64,000 nt of DNA from JAHEJX01 sp041605955 (lineage in GTDB: Bacteria > Actinomycetota > Acidimicrobiia > Spongiisociales > UBA5794), in the NCBI GenBank assembly GCA_041605955.1, contig JBFIXI010000012.1:1-64000 (forward strand). The letters run 5' to 3'. This document shows positions 34,719-43,638 of the stretch, in pieces; positions within the stretch are counted from its first letter, which is position 1; each line of letters starts with the position of its first letter. The notes under the pieces are model-generated. The model ran no database searches and was not told the origin of the DNA. It saw only the letters and a list, made by a program, of their open reading frames with translations. The translations under genes were made by a program, and so were the position numbers.

Positions 34719-34938
34719 CGACATCCCATCCTCCGGCAACGGGAACGACGAGTCTTCGCTCGACCAACACGAGCTCAGCGAGGCGTTACGCACCGGCCTC
34801 CGCCAAGCCGGTTACCACGTCTTGCGGGCCGGTTATGAGCTGCTCGCCGGGGTGAGCGCGTTTCTCGAAGCCGTGGGCGGCGGCAGCGCCGAAGGCGAGG
34901 ACGGCCGAATCGAGGCCCAGCGAATCGAGGTCGAGTGA
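34711..34938 (+). CDS. Small acidic protein of unknown function
   Basis: 75 residues from ATG 34711, overlapping the ArsA gene by 8 bases and the ROK gene by 4 (GTGA). A disordered acidic N-terminus is followed by one amphipathic helix (LRTGLRQAGYHVLRAGYELLAGVSAFLEAVGG) and an acidic tail. Its tight overlaps on both sides make it a real gene. The helix could associate with a membrane or act as an ArsA client or cofactor, which is speculation. Confidence 0.65.
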   Translation: MTDDIPSSGNGNDESSLDQHELSEALRTGLRQAGYHVLRAGYELLAGVSAFLEAVGGGSAEGEDGRIEAQRIEVE

Positions 34939-35891
34939 GCGCCGCCATCGGCGTTGACATCGGCGGTACCAAGCTGTTGGCCATTCGGTACGAAGATGGT
35001 GTGGCCGTCGACGAATATCGCACCGTAAAGCCGGACGACGGTGATCTGATGGTGGCCGGCGTCCTCGAGGCGGTTGCCAAACTGGCTCGCAACCAGGAGC
35101 TCACGGCATGTGGGGTCGGCGTGGCCGGGCTGGTGGACTTCGCGGCTGGCACATTCGTATGGGGACCCCACGTCGACGGGATCGGGATCGAGCTGCGCGA
35201 CGAGCTCGCCGAGGAGCTCGACGTTCCCGTGGTCGTCGACAACGACGCCAACACGACGGCATTTGCCGAGCATCGTGTTGGGGCGGGCCGAGGCAGCAAT
35301 GCCATGCTGATGCTCACACTGGGTACCGGTATCGGCGGAGCCATGGTCATCGACGGTGAGGTGTATCGGGGTCGTAGATTCGCCGGTGAGTTCGGCCATG
35401 CCCGACTGGCTCGCAGCGACCAGCTGTGTGATTGCGGGCACCGGGGATGCTGGGAGACCGAAGCCGCCGGGCCCGCGCTCGAGCGGATGGCTCGCGATCT
35501 CATCGAGTCGGACCCGCACGGTTCGTTGGCAAGGGCGCTCGCCGGCGGCGAGGCCGAGGAGGCGGCTGCGGCCGTGTCGGGGCCTCGAGTCACCGCCGCG
35601 GCGGCGGCAGGTGACCCGCAAGCGATCGCGCTGATCACGCAGATCGGCCGGGCATTCGGGCAGGGGCTGGCGGCCGTGATCTCCATGGTCGACCCGGATC
35701 GCATCGTCATTGGAGGCGGGCTGGGCTCGATCGGTGAGGTGTTGTTGGATCCGATACGCAAGAGTGCGAGCGAGGCGCGCTATGCAGCGGCCCACTGGGA
35801 GCTGCCTCCGATCCTGCCGGCCGAGCTCGGCGAGCAGGCAGGCGCCGTGGGGGCGGCGCTGCTGGCACTCCACGAGGCCGGCGATGAGTGA
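34935..35891 (+). CDS. ROK-family sugar kinase (probable glucokinase)
   Basis: 318 residues. AIGVDIGGTKLLAIRYEDG is the phosphate-1 loop, VVVDNDANTTAFAEHRVGAGRG carries the catalytic Asp, and LGTGIGGAMVIDGEVYRG is phosphate 2. EFGHARL with CDCGHRGCWE is the ROK zinc motif. No helix-turn-helix is present, so it is a kinase rather than a repressor. Glucose is the likely substrate by resemblance to actinobacterial GlkA. It starts GTG in a GTGA overlap and ends overlapping the DUF1232 gene by 8 bases. Confidence 0.87.
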   Translation: MSAAIGVDIGGTKLLAIRYEDGVAVDEYRTVKPDDGDLMVAGVLEAVAKLARNQELTACGVGVAGLVDFAAGTFVWGPHVDGIGIELRDELAEELDVPVVVDNDANTTAFAEHRVGAGRGSNAMLMLTLGTGIGGAMVIDGEVYRGRRFAGEFGHARLARSDQLCDCGHRGCWETEAAGPALERMARDLIESDPHGSLARALAGGEAEEAAAAVSGPRVTAAAAAGDPQAIALITQIGRAFGQGLAAVISMVDPDRIVIGGGLGSIGEVLLDPIRKSASEARYAAAHWELPPILPAELGEQAGAVGAALLALHEAGDE

Positions 35892-36309
35892 CGGTCCTGC
35901 GCTGCGCTACACGTCCGACGGCGACTCGGAGGAAGTGCCGGCGCGCCCGCGCAACCGCGCCGAGCTGCTGCGGGAAGCGGCGCTGGCGGTGCCCCACCTC
36001 GCCCTCCTGTTGGGGAGGCTGCTGCGCGATCCGCTGGTGCCGTGGAAGCGGAAGATCTTGGCCGGCGCCGCCCTCGCCTACGTGGTGGCTCCGATCGACG
36101 TGCTCCCCGATGCCATTCCACTCATTGGGCGAGTCGACGACATCGTCCTGCTAGCCGCGGCGATCCACCACTTGATGGGGGCCGTTCCTCCGGAACGGCT
36201 GGCCGCCTACTGGGAGGGCTCGGAGGATGCCCTCGACCTAGTTGCCGGGATCGTGGAATGGGGTGCCGATCTAGTCCCGAAACCGCTTCGTAATCTGCTC
36301 AGCATGTAG
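35884..36309 (+). CDS. DUF1232 (YkvA-type) membrane protein
   Basis: 141 residues from ATG 35884. The core is VPWKRKILAGAALAYVVAPIDVLPDAIPLIGRVDDIVLLAAAIHHLM, whose Y-hydrophobic-PxDhhPD pattern is the DUF1232 hallmark. Two short hydrophobic helices flank it. The function of the family is unknown. It closes the SRPBCC-ArsA-ROK run. Confidence 0.82.
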   Translation: MSDGPALRYTSDGDSEEVPARPRNRAELLREAALAVPHLALLLGRLLRDPLVPWKRKILAGAALAYVVAPIDVLPDAIPLIGRVDDIVLLAAAIHHLMGAVPPERLAAYWEGSEDALDLVAGIVEWGADLVPKPLRNLLSM

Positions 36310-36395
36310 GGCCGGATACCCGGGCGACACCCCCTACGCAGAGCGACTTTGGGGGTTGAGTCGACTTTCTCGCCGCCCGGGGTAGCCTTCCCGCA

Positions 36396-37571
36396 ATGGA
36401 ATTCCGTCGCATCGGCAATCTCCCTCCCTATGTGTTCGCTGAGGTCAATCAGCTGAAGCTCGAAGCGCGGCGCCGCGGTGAGGACGTCATCGACCTGGGG
36501 TTCGGCAACCCGGACATCCCGTCGCCGCCGGCGGTCGTCGCCAAGTTGGTCGAGGCTGCTCAGAAAGAGCACAACCACCGTTATTCGGCATCGCGTGGGT
36601 TGCCCAACTTGCGCAAGGCTGTGGCGGATCGATACATGCGGCGCTTTGGCGTGACACTCGATCCGGAAACCGAGGTGATCAACACCATCGGGGCGAAAGA
36701 GGGCCTGGCCCATCTGATGTGGACTTTGGTGCAGCCCGGCGATGTCGCCTTGGTGCCTGAGCCGTCATATCCGATACACATCTATGCGCCTGCGCTGGCC
36801 GGGGCCGAGGTCATCCAGGTGCCGATGCACCTCGACGGCGATTTCTTCGAGCGTCTCCAAGCGTCGTTCGTCTCCTCGTGGCCCCGGCCTCGAGTGATCC
36901 TGACGTCGTTTCCCCACAACCCGACAACTGCCTGCGTCGAGCTGGGGTTCTTCGAGAAGCTGGTCGCCTTCGCGATCGAGCACCAGGCGGTGATCGTCCA
37001 CGACTTTGCCTATGCCGACATCCTCTTCGACGACTACGAGCCCCCCAGCTTGCTGCAAGTTCCCGGTGCCAAGGAGGTCGGCGTCGAGTTGTACACCCTG
37101 TCCAAGAGCCACTCTATGCCGGGATGGCGTGTTGGCTTCGTGGTGGGCAACGGCGAGATCGTCAGCGCGCTCGCCCAGCTCAAGTCCTACTTGGACTACG
37201 GGACCTTCCAGCCGATTCAGATCGCCTCGATCATCGCCCTCAACGAGTGTGACGAGTACATCGACCACGTCAACGCGACTTACAAGAGACGGCGGGATGC
37301 TCTTGTCGACGCGCTGAGCCGCATCGGCTGGCAGGTGGATCCCCCTCGGGGGACGATGTTCATGTGGGCGCCGATCCCGGAGGTGGCGGCCGGGATGAGC
37401 TCCATGGAGTTCACGATGCACCTGTTGCGAGAAGGCAACATCGCGCTCAGCCCCGGCATTGGCTTTGGTCCCTCCGGGGAGGGATTCGTGCGATTCGCTT
37501 TGGTCGAGAACGAGCATCGCATCGCCCAAGGAGTCCGTGGAATCAGGAAGGCGTTGAGCCGCCTGGGGTAA
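36396..37571 (+). CDS. Class I/II aminotransferase (alanine transaminase / DapL-like group)
   Basis: 391 residues. PLP-fold marks: DLGFGNPDIPSPPAVVAKL, RYSASRGLPNLRKAVADRYMRRFGV, EPSYPIHIYAPALAGAEVIQVPM, HDFAYADILFDDY (PLP-ring Asp and Tyr) and YTLSKSHSMPGWRVGFVVG with the Schiff-base Lys. The start MEFRRIGNLPPYVFAEVNQLKLEARRRGEDVIDL is characteristic of the alanine/2-aminobutyrate transaminases related to LL-diaminopimelate aminotransferase. It would interconvert an amino acid and 2-oxoglutarate. TAGCCT stands 7 bases before the ATG (leaderless). Confidence 0.85.
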   Translation: MEFRRIGNLPPYVFAEVNQLKLEARRRGEDVIDLGFGNPDIPSPPAVVAKLVEAAQKEHNHRYSASRGLPNLRKAVADRYMRRFGVTLDPETEVINTIGAKEGLAHLMWTLVQPGDVALVPEPSYPIHIYAPALAGAEVIQVPMHLDGDFFERLQASFVSSWPRPRVILTSFPHNPTTACVELGFFEKLVAFAIEHQAVIVHDFAYADILFDDYEPPSLLQVPGAKEVGVELYTLSKSHSMPGWRVGFVVGNGEIVSALAQLKSYLDYGTFQPIQIASIIALNECDEYIDHVNATYKRRRDALVDALSRIGWQVDPPRGTMFMWAPIPEVAAGMSSMEFTMHLLREGNIALSPGIGFGPSGEGFVRFALVENEHRIAQGVRGIRKALSRLG

Positions 37572-37605
37572 CCCATTCCGGGCTCTCGGGGTCTCATCAC
37601 CTGCA

Positions 37606-38532
37606 ATGCAGTATGCCGTTCTGTTCCCGGGTCAAGGCAGCCAGTCGGTCGGCATGGTGTCCGATGTGCTGGCGGGCCGCCCGGACCTGCTCGGGGCGCC
37701 CGCCAATGACGTGCTCGGTTGGGACCTGGCTGACACGATTCGGCACGGGCCCGAGGACCTGCTGACCCGGACCGATCGGGCCCAGCCCAGCCTGTATGCG
37801 ACTGCGTATGCCCTGTGGGATGCCCTGGCTGCACAGGTACCGGACCCGCCGCGAGCCGCCGCCGGCCACTCACTCGGCGAGTACACGGCGTTGGCGGCAG
37901 CCGGCGTGCTCGAGTATTGGGACGGATTGGGCCTGGTTGCGGCGCGCGGCCGCGCCATGGCAGAAGCCGCGGCCGCCACTCCCTCGTCGATGGCGGCTCT
38001 GCTCGGTGCCGACGAATCCCAGGCCGAGGAGATCGCGTCTGCGCGCCGCGCCGCGTCGGGACGGCTGTGGGTTGCCAACCTCAATGCTCCCGGCCAGATC
38101 GTGCTCGCCGGAGGGATCGAAGACATCGACTGGCTCGTGGCCTCGGCACGGGAGCTCGGAGTGCGGCGGGCGATCGAGCTCAACGTCGCCGGCGGCTTCC
38201 ACTGCCCGCTGATGGAGCCGGCGGCGATCGAGCTGCGTCGCGCCCTGGACGATGTCGAATTCGGTGAACCGAGTTTCCCGGTGTATTCCAACGTAACGGC
38301 GGTGCCTGCCACCGATGTGGCCACCAGCCTCGTCGAGCAGCTGACCAGCCCCGTACAGTTCGAGCGAACCGTGGCGGCCATGGCGAATCTGGGAGTAGAA
38401 GCGTTCGTCCATGTGGGGTCCGGCGACGTCACCGCCGGTCTCGCCAAGCGGACCGCGCGGGACGCCCAGACGTTCGTCGTGTCGAGTCTCGAAGAAGCGG
38501 CGGTGGTCGCGGGGCACCTCGCCGTACAATGA
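37606..38532 (+). CDS. fabD: Malonyl-CoA:ACP transacylase
   Basis: 308 residues. It loads malonate from CoA onto acyl carrier protein. FPGQGSQSVGM opens it, AAGHSLGEYTALAAAG carries the nucleophilic Ser (about 88), and GGFHCPLMEPA has the catalytic His (about 201). It is the first of five fatty-acid synthesis genes on this strand, 34 bases after the aminotransferase gene. No separate promoter is obvious, so it may share that transcript. Confidence 0.95.
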   Translation: MQYAVLFPGQGSQSVGMVSDVLAGRPDLLGAPANDVLGWDLADTIRHGPEDLLTRTDRAQPSLYATAYALWDALAAQVPDPPRAAAGHSLGEYTALAAAGVLEYWDGLGLVAARGRAMAEAAAATPSSMAALLGADESQAEEIASARRAASGRLWVANLNAPGQIVLAGGIEDIDWLVASARELGVRRAIELNVAGGFHCPLMEPAAIELRRALDDVEFGEPSFPVYSNVTAVPATDVATSLVEQLTSPVQFERTVAAMANLGVEAFVHVGSGDVTAGLAKRTARDAQTFVVSSLEEAAVVAGHLAVQ

Positions 38533-38584
38533 AGGGATTGGGAAAGCGGTGGCCGCCACTGTGGTGTTCCGCCAGGAGAGGCGC

Positions 38585-39649
38585 ATGACGAGAGCAACCA
38601 TCACGGGCTGGGGTAAGTGCGTGCCGCCGGCGGTGCTATCCAATTTCGATCTCGAGCAAGTCATGGACACCTCGGACGAATGGATCCACACTCGCTCGGG
38701 CATAAAGGAGCGGAGGGTTGCCCACGTCGAAGTCTCCGACATGGCCGCCGTAGCGGGAGCTCATGCGATTGCCGCCGCCGGGCTAGAGCCGGGTGATATC
38801 GACATGCTGATCATGGCCACCTGCACGCCGGACCGTTTGATCCCCTCGGCGGCGGCCATCGTCCAGGCCAAGCTGGGGGCTCACAACGCAGGAACGATGG
38901 ATCTCAATGCCGCCTGCACCGGCTTTCTGTACGGCCTGAGCACTGCAACGGGGCTGATCGCCGCCGGCATCGTGCAGCGGGTACTCGTGATCGGAGCCGA
39001 GAAGCTGACGGCCTTCTTGAATCTCAACGAGCGCTCTACCGGGGTTCTCTTCGGCGATGGAGCCGGCGCCGTCGTCCTGGAAGCCACCAGCAGCGAGGAG
39101 GAGGGCATTCTCGCCAGCGAGCTGGGCTCTGACGGGCGCATGACGGAGTTGTTGACGGTCACCCACACTGGGACGGAGTATCCCGAGAAGGACCCGCTGT
39201 ACGCAGAGCGCACCATCTACATGGAGGGACGCGAGGTCTTTCGCAACGCAGTCGTCAAGATGGGTGAGTCGGCGGCGCACGTGCTGGAGCAGGCTGGGTT
39301 GACGCTCGAAGACGTCGACTTGCTGATTCCGCACCAGGCCAATATCCGGATAATCGATGCCACGGCGAAGCGGATGAAGCTGAATCCCGACCAGGTCTAC
39401 GTGAATATCGCCTCGTACGGGAACACCTCGGCGGCCACGATTCCGATAGCCCTCACGGAGGCCTTGGAGGAGGGTCGTGTCGGACCGGGGAGCGTCATCG
39501 TGTTCGTTGCCTTCGGCGGCGGGCTCACCTGGGGCGGTGTGGCCCTCCGCTGGGGTCCGCGCACGACGCCGGTGAACCTGAGCCAGGCAACGTTGCCGCC
39601 CACCACCAAGACGGCTCTCGAGCTGCTGGCCGCGCGACCGCGGAGCTGA
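38585..39649 (+). CDS. fabH: 3-oxoacyl-ACP synthase III
   Basis: 354 residues from ATG 38585 behind AGGAGAGG. The catalytic triad is Cys in DLNAACTGFLYG (about 110), His in LIPHQANIRI (about 250) and Asn in ASYGNTSAATIP (about 279). It starts fatty-acid chains by joining an acyl-CoA to malonyl-ACP. With the ilv operon nearby, branched starters are plausible, but specificity cannot be read. The C-terminus runs about 25 residues beyond the fold (TTPVNLSQATLPP...), which is slightly unusual. Confidence 0.95.
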   Translation: MTRATITGWGKCVPPAVLSNFDLEQVMDTSDEWIHTRSGIKERRVAHVEVSDMAAVAGAHAIAAAGLEPGDIDMLIMATCTPDRLIPSAAAIVQAKLGAHNAGTMDLNAACTGFLYGLSTATGLIAAGIVQRVLVIGAEKLTAFLNLNERSTGVLFGDGAGAVVLEATSSEEEGILASELGSDGRMTELLTVTHTGTEYPEKDPLYAERTIYMEGREVFRNAVVKMGESAAHVLEQAGLTLEDVDLLIPHQANIRIIDATAKRMKLNPDQVYVNIASYGNTSAATIPIALTEALEEGRVGPGSVIVFVAFGGGLTWGGVALRWGPRTTPVNLSQATLPPTTKTALELLAARPRS

Positions 39650-39653
39650 GAAG

Positions 39654-40397
39654 GTGGCCGTGGACTCGAAGGTAGTGCTGGTGACGGGCGGCTCTCGCGG
39701 CATCGGACGTGCCATCGCATCCCACTTCGGTGCTATGGGGCACAAGGTCGCCATCAACTACGCCAGCAACGAGGAGGCAGCCGCCGAGGCGGCAGCCGCG
39801 GTCCGCGATGTCGGCGGTGAAGCGCTCACGGTGGCCGCCGACGTCGGAGATGCAGCCGCCGTCGAGGCGATGTTCGCCTCTGTTACGGAGGCCTTGGGGG
39901 CGGTGGAGATCCTCGTCAACAACGCGGGGATCACGCGTGACGACTTGATGTTGCGGATGAAGCCGGACCAATGGGACGAGGTGATAGCGACCAACCTGCG
40001 TTCGGTGTATCTCTGTTCCAAGGCGGCGCTGCGAGCCATGCTGCGCGCCAAGTGGGGCCGCATCATCTCCGTGGGCTCGGTCTCGGGACTAGCGGGTAAT
40101 CCCGGCCAGGCCAACTACGCCGCCGCCAAGGCAGGCATCGTGGGATTGACGAAATCGCTCGCCAAGGAAGTCGGCTCGCGGGGAATCACCGTGAACGTGG
40201 TGGCTCCGGGCTTCATCGCCACCGATATGACGGCCGCTCTGGGGGCAGAGGCCACCGCGGCCGCCATCGAGCGAATCGCCGTCGGCAGGCTCGGCGCAGC
40301 AGACGAGGTGGCAGCGGCCGTGGGCTATCTTGCATCCGACGCAGCCGCCTACGTTACGGGGCAGACGCTCATAGTCGATGGTGGCCTGGCGTTGTAG
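39654..40397 (+). CDS. fabG: 3-oxoacyl-ACP reductase
   Basis: 247 residues, short-chain dehydrogenase fold. VTGGSRGIGRAIASHFG is the NADPH loop and NNAGITRDDLMLRM is the FabG signature. The catalytic Ser, Tyr and Lys lie in SVGSVSGLAGNPGQANYAAAKAG (Tyr about 153, Lys about 157). The last stretch (YVTGQTLIVDGGLAL) is conserved in FabG. The GTG at 39654 lies four bases after the fabH stop. Confidence 0.94.
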   Translation: MAVDSKVVLVTGGSRGIGRAIASHFGAMGHKVAINYASNEEAAAEAAAAVRDVGGEALTVAADVGDAAAVEAMFASVTEALGAVEILVNNAGITRDDLMLRMKPDQWDEVIATNLRSVYLCSKAALRAMLRAKWGRIISVGSVSGLAGNPGQANYAAAKAGIVGLTKSLAKEVGSRGITVNVVAPGFIATDMTAALGAEATAAAIERIAVGRLGAADEVAAAVGYLASDAAAYVTGQTLIVDGGLAL

Positions 40398-40441
40398 CGA
40401 AGCAGGCCAACGAGCAAACCAATGGAAGGGGTAACGCGCCG

Positions 40442-40687
40442 ATGGAACGTTCGGAAATCGAGTCCAAGATGGTCGATCTGCTGGTTGAGGAGCTCGGGAT
40501 CGAGCGCGACAAGATTGCGATGACCTCGAAGTTCGAAGAGGACCTGGAAGTCGATTCACTTGGCGTCGTCGAGCTGCTGATGGCGCTGGAGGACAACTTC
40601 GACGTGAACATCCCGGACGAAGAGGCTGAGAACATCACAACCGTTGCGGAAGCCGTTGACGTCGTGGCGGCCAAAGTCAACGGCTGA
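40442..40687 (+). CDS. acpP: Acyl carrier protein
   Basis: 81 residues, acidic, four-helix. The phosphopantetheine Ser is in LEVDSLGVVELLMALEDNFDVNIPDEEAENI (Ser about 38). It carries the growing chain between Fab enzymes. AAGGGG stands 10 bases before the ATG. Confidence 0.96.
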   Translation: MERSEIESKMVDLLVEELGIERDKIAMTSKFEEDLEVDSLGVVELLMALEDNFDVNIPDEEAENITTVAEAVDVVAAKVNG

Positions 40688-40739
40688 CGAGTTGCAGCGA
40701 CCCGCCGTCGCGGGCCGCTGCTCGAGTCGAGGAGGACAC

Positions 40740-41987
40740 GTGTCGCGAAGACGCGTAGTGGTCACGGGCCTGGGCACCATGAATCCGATCGGACACAACG
40801 TTGCCGATACGTGGAAGAACGCCCAAGCGGGGGTCTCCGGGGTCGCCAAGATCACGCAGTTCGACCCCAGCGAGTTCCGGGCTCAGATCGCCGCCGAAGT
40901 CAAGGACTTCGATCCGGAGCAGTACATACCACGTAAGGAGCTCCGGAGGTTGGATCGCAACGCCCAACTCTTCTGGGCGGCGGCGGCCCAAGCCCTCGAA
41001 GATGCGGGCATTGCATACGACGAGGACGATCCGGCTGCTTTGCGAGCCGGAGTCGCCTGCGGGTCTGGAATCGGGGGCATCATCACCTTTCAGGAAGAGG
41101 TCGGTGTCCTGCTCGAACGCGGTCCAGGCCGGGTTTCGCCGCTCGCCATAACCAAGATCATCTCGAACATGGCGGGAGGGGTGGCCTCGATCGAGTTCAA
41201 CCTGTTCGGACCGAACGTGTGCACCGTGACGGCATGCGCCGCGTCCGCCAACGCAATCGGCGACGCCGCCGAGATCATCCGCCGCGACGATGCCGATGTG
41301 ATGCTGGCCGGAGGCTGCGAAGCCGGCATCGTCGAACTGTCGCTGGCCAGCTTCGCGTCCGCGCGGGCCCTCAGCACCCGCAACGAAGATCCCGAGGCAG
41401 CGAGTCGGCCCTTCGATGCCGAGCGGGACGGATTCGTGATGGGGGAAGGCGCCGCCGTCCTCATCCTCGAAGAGCGCGAGCACGCCATCCGGCGGGGCGC
41501 CACGGTGTACGGCGAGGTGCTCGGATATGGCATGTCGGCCGACGGTTACCACATCACGCTGCCCCGCCCCGGGGGGGCGGGGGCGGCCCGCGCCATGCAG
41601 CATGCGCTGCACAACGCCCAGCTGGAACCCGGCGCAATCGACTACATAAACGCCCACGGCACGTCAACGCCGGCCAACGACGCCACCGAGACCGCCGCCA
41701 TCAAGGCGGCCTTTGGCGACGATGCGCACAAGATCGCAGTGTCGTCCACCAAGTCGATGACGGGGCATCTCCTCGGGGGAGCGGGCGCGCTCGAGGCGCT
41801 GCTGTCGATACTGGCGATTCGCGACGGGGTACTCCCGCCTACGATCAACTACGAGACGCCGGATCCCGAATGTGATCTCGACTATGTGCCGAACGAGGCG
41901 CGCGATGCCTCGGTCCGGTATGCGATGTCGAACTCATTTGGCTTCGGCGGCCATAACGTTGCGCTGATATTCGGCCCGGCGACCTAA
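40740..41987 (+). CDS. fabF: 3-oxoacyl-ACP synthase II
   Basis: 415 residues from GTG 40740, 3-8 bases after GGAGGA and giving the standard start SRRRVVVTGLGTMNPIG. Cys (about 165) in VTACAASANAIGDA, His (about 304) in INAHGTSTPAND and His (about 341) in SMTGHLLGGAGALEAL form the elongating-synthase active site. It extends acyl-ACP by two carbons. It completes fabD-fabH-fabG-acpP-fabF; no fabZ or fabI is in the window. Confidence 0.96.
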   Translation: MSRRRVVVTGLGTMNPIGHNVADTWKNAQAGVSGVAKITQFDPSEFRAQIAAEVKDFDPEQYIPRKELRRLDRNAQLFWAAAAQALEDAGIAYDEDDPAALRAGVACGSGIGGIITFQEEVGVLLERGPGRVSPLAITKIISNMAGGVASIEFNLFGPNVCTVTACAASANAIGDAAEIIRRDDADVMLAGGCEAGIVELSLASFASARALSTRNEDPEAASRPFDAERDGFVMGEGAAVLILEEREHAIRRGATVYGEVLGYGMSADGYHITLPRPGGAGAARAMQHALHNAQLEPGAIDYINAHGTSTPANDATETAAIKAAFGDDAHKIAVSSTKSMTGHLLGGAGALEALLSILAIRDGVLPPTINYETPDPECDLDYVPNEARDASVRYAMSNSFGFGGHNVALIFGPAT

Positions 41988-42024
41988 CCCCGCAGCCGCA
42001 AGCACAGTTCACATCGTGGGTCCA

Positions 42025-42393
42025 TCACAGGCGGCCGCCACCCTCGCGGTACTCCTCGAATGAGCGCACGACGAGAGCCACCACCAATCCGATCCCGATC
42101 ATCGAGCCGAAGCCGCTGAACAATGCGCCGCCGATCTCGAGCCCGGTACAGCTGCCGGGAAGGCACAGCGCGCGGATTATCTCTCGTCCGATCCAAGCTC
42201 CGATCAGGCCGCCCGCTGCGATGCTCGGACCGACAGCCGGCCTAACGGACACCCGCGCCATGAGGAGGCCGAGGCCGAGACCGGAGGCGAGGCCGATCAC
42301 GGTCCAACCGCCGCTGGGGGAGAAGAGGTACCCGGCGCCCCACCCGAGGGCACCCATCATGGCGATCATTGCCGCGTCGCTGCGATTGGTCAC
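42025..42393 (-). CDS. Small polytopic membrane protein, unknown
   Basis: 122 residues from GTG 42393, selected because GTG and the stop of the upstream gene share GTGA. Helices: IAMMGALGWGAGYLF, WTVIGLASGLGLGLLMA, VGPSIAAGGLIGAWIGREIIRAL and LFSGFGSMIGIGLVVALVVRSF. Two Cys (LCLPGSC) face one loop. The Gly-rich helices resemble transglycosylase-associated/GlsB-like small membrane proteins only loosely. Function unknown. Confidence 0.6.
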   Translation of the reverse strand: MTNRSDAAMIAMMGALGWGAGYLFSPSGGWTVIGLASGLGLGLLMARVSVRPAVGPSIAAGGLIGAWIGREIIRALCLPGSCTGLEIGGALFSGFGSMIGIGLVVALVVRSFEEYREGGGRL

Positions 42394-43103
42394 TCGCCGG
42401 TGCCCTCCCGTGGCTGCAAGCGGCGCGGTCCCGATAGATGGTCGAGGAGCGGGTCGATGGCGAGCCGCGTGGCTTGGCTCCACGCCAGCCAGCCGAGCCC
42501 AGCTCCAGCCGTGAACAGCAGTGCCGCGCCGCCGGGAGGCGAGGCAAATGCAGCCAGTACGGCTGTCGGAGCCAGGGCAAAGCGTCCCGCCCACAGCGCC
42601 CAGAGCTGTGCTCGGCTATAGCCCCACCCAATGATGATGGCGACGGCTGCGAAGACTCCGTGCCGGATGTCGAGGCCGCTGGGCGAAGCCACGCCGATGG
42701 TCGGCGCCACTGCCAGGCAGCCGAGCAGAAAGAGCATCGGTAGGAGTCCGGGACCGTCGGCAGCCGGGAGGCGGCGCAGCCATCCATCCAGCCATCTTCC
42801 TTGGACCGCAACGATTCCGGCGGCCGTCGCAACCAGCGCCAGGATCGTCATGGGCCTGAGTGGCATGACTGCTGCCAAGCCGGCTTGGCATGCGAGCAAG
42901 ACCCGAGCCAGGTTGCGCGCCCAGCGACCTCGTGGCAGCAGCAGGCCGACGGCGGCAACCAACGCGAAGCCGACCAAGCCCAAGCTCACCATCAGGCCGG
43001 AGTCGGCGGCGAACGGCTCGTCCGCCGTAGTGGTCACGGCGAGCGACCACAGGGATGCCCCGATGACCAGAACGGCGGCGATGACCCGAGGAGCAATGCT
43101 CAC
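42390..43103 (-). CDS. Polytopic membrane protein, unknown
   Basis: 237 residues if started at GTG 43103, which has CATAAT exactly 6 bases before it; GTG 43124 is the alternative. Six hydrophobic helices are visible (VIAAVLVIGASLWSLAV; MVSLGLVGFALVAAVGLLL; MTILALVATAAGIVAV; LLPMLFLLGCLAVAPTIGVA; GVFAAVAIIIGWGYS; AALLFTAGAGLGWLAWS). No catalytic or transport motif is seen. It is translationally coupled to the small membrane protein downstream. Confidence 0.6.
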   Translation of the reverse strand: MSIAPRVIAAVLVIGASLWSLAVTTTADEPFAADSGLMVSLGLVGFALVAAVGLLLPRGRWARNLARVLLACQAGLAAVMPLRPMTILALVATAAGIVAVQGRWLDGWLRRLPAADGPGLLPMLFLLGCLAVAPTIGVASPSGLDIRHGVFAAVAIIIGWGYSRAQLWALWAGRFALAPTAVLAAFASPPGGAALLFTAGAGLGWLAWSQATRLAIDPLLDHLSGPRRLQPREGTGE

Positions 43104-43145
43104 GATGCCATTATGGCGTTGCACCGCAGCGCCATAGCTACCGAC

Positions 43146-43550
43146 CTACTGGTCGGGTCGAGTGTCGACCGTGCCCGGAACGCGGTGGTTGCCGAGGACC
43201 GAGAAGTACCGGTAGATGGCAGGCCCCAGCGCGCTGAAGTCGAACTCGAACGTGTCTCCCGGGTTCATGGGAGGGCTCTCGAACTCTCCATTGCGGGCGG
43301 TGATGACGTACTCCCGTTCCGCAGAGTCCTCATGGACCCACCTCACGACCGGGGTCTCGGTGACGTCGATATCCAGGTTGGAGGGCCGGAAGGCCCCATT
43401 GGTGATCGTGACGATGATCACTCCTTCAGGGGGCGGTTCCGTAGTGGTGGTCGTACTGGGGGGCTGCAAGTTCTCGCTAGATGGCCCGCTGGCACAGGCC
43501 GCAGCCGCGAGAGCAACGACTGCGGCAGCGATCAACCAACGGGCGCGCAA
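43146..43550 (-). CDS. Cupredoxin-fold lipoprotein lacking copper ligands
   Basis: 134 residues from TTG 43550, chosen for GGAGGAAGG 8-16 bases upstream and the signal peptide that follows (LIAAAVVALAAAACASG, lipobox Cys about 22). A short TTTTTEPPP spacer leads to a plastocyanin-like domain: VTITNGAFRPSNLDIDVTETPVVRWVHEDSAEREYVITA, GEFESPPMNPGDTFEFDF, and YRYFSVLGNHRVPGTVDT. In copper proteins the last stretch reads Y-x-C-x2-H-x2-M. Here the Cys is Ser and the Met is absent, and the first His is replaced. It probably does not bind copper in the usual way. Confidence 0.7.
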   Translation of the reverse strand: MRARWLIAAAVVALAAAACASGPSSENLQPPSTTTTTEPPPEGVIIVTITNGAFRPSNLDIDVTETPVVRWVHEDSAEREYVITARNGEFESPPMNPGDTFEFDFSALGPAIYRYFSVLGNHRVPGTVDTRPDQ

Positions 43551-43638
43551 TGGGGCCTTCCTCCGGGACGAGTCGCAGCAGTTTAAGTGATTTGACGCTC
43601 TACCGGGGATGGTCGTGGGACGTGTCGACGGCCGCTGA

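Noticed and set aside
41219..41875. 218-codon Arg-rich frame inside fabF
   Set aside because: Shadow frame; fabF active-site motifs are in the other frame.
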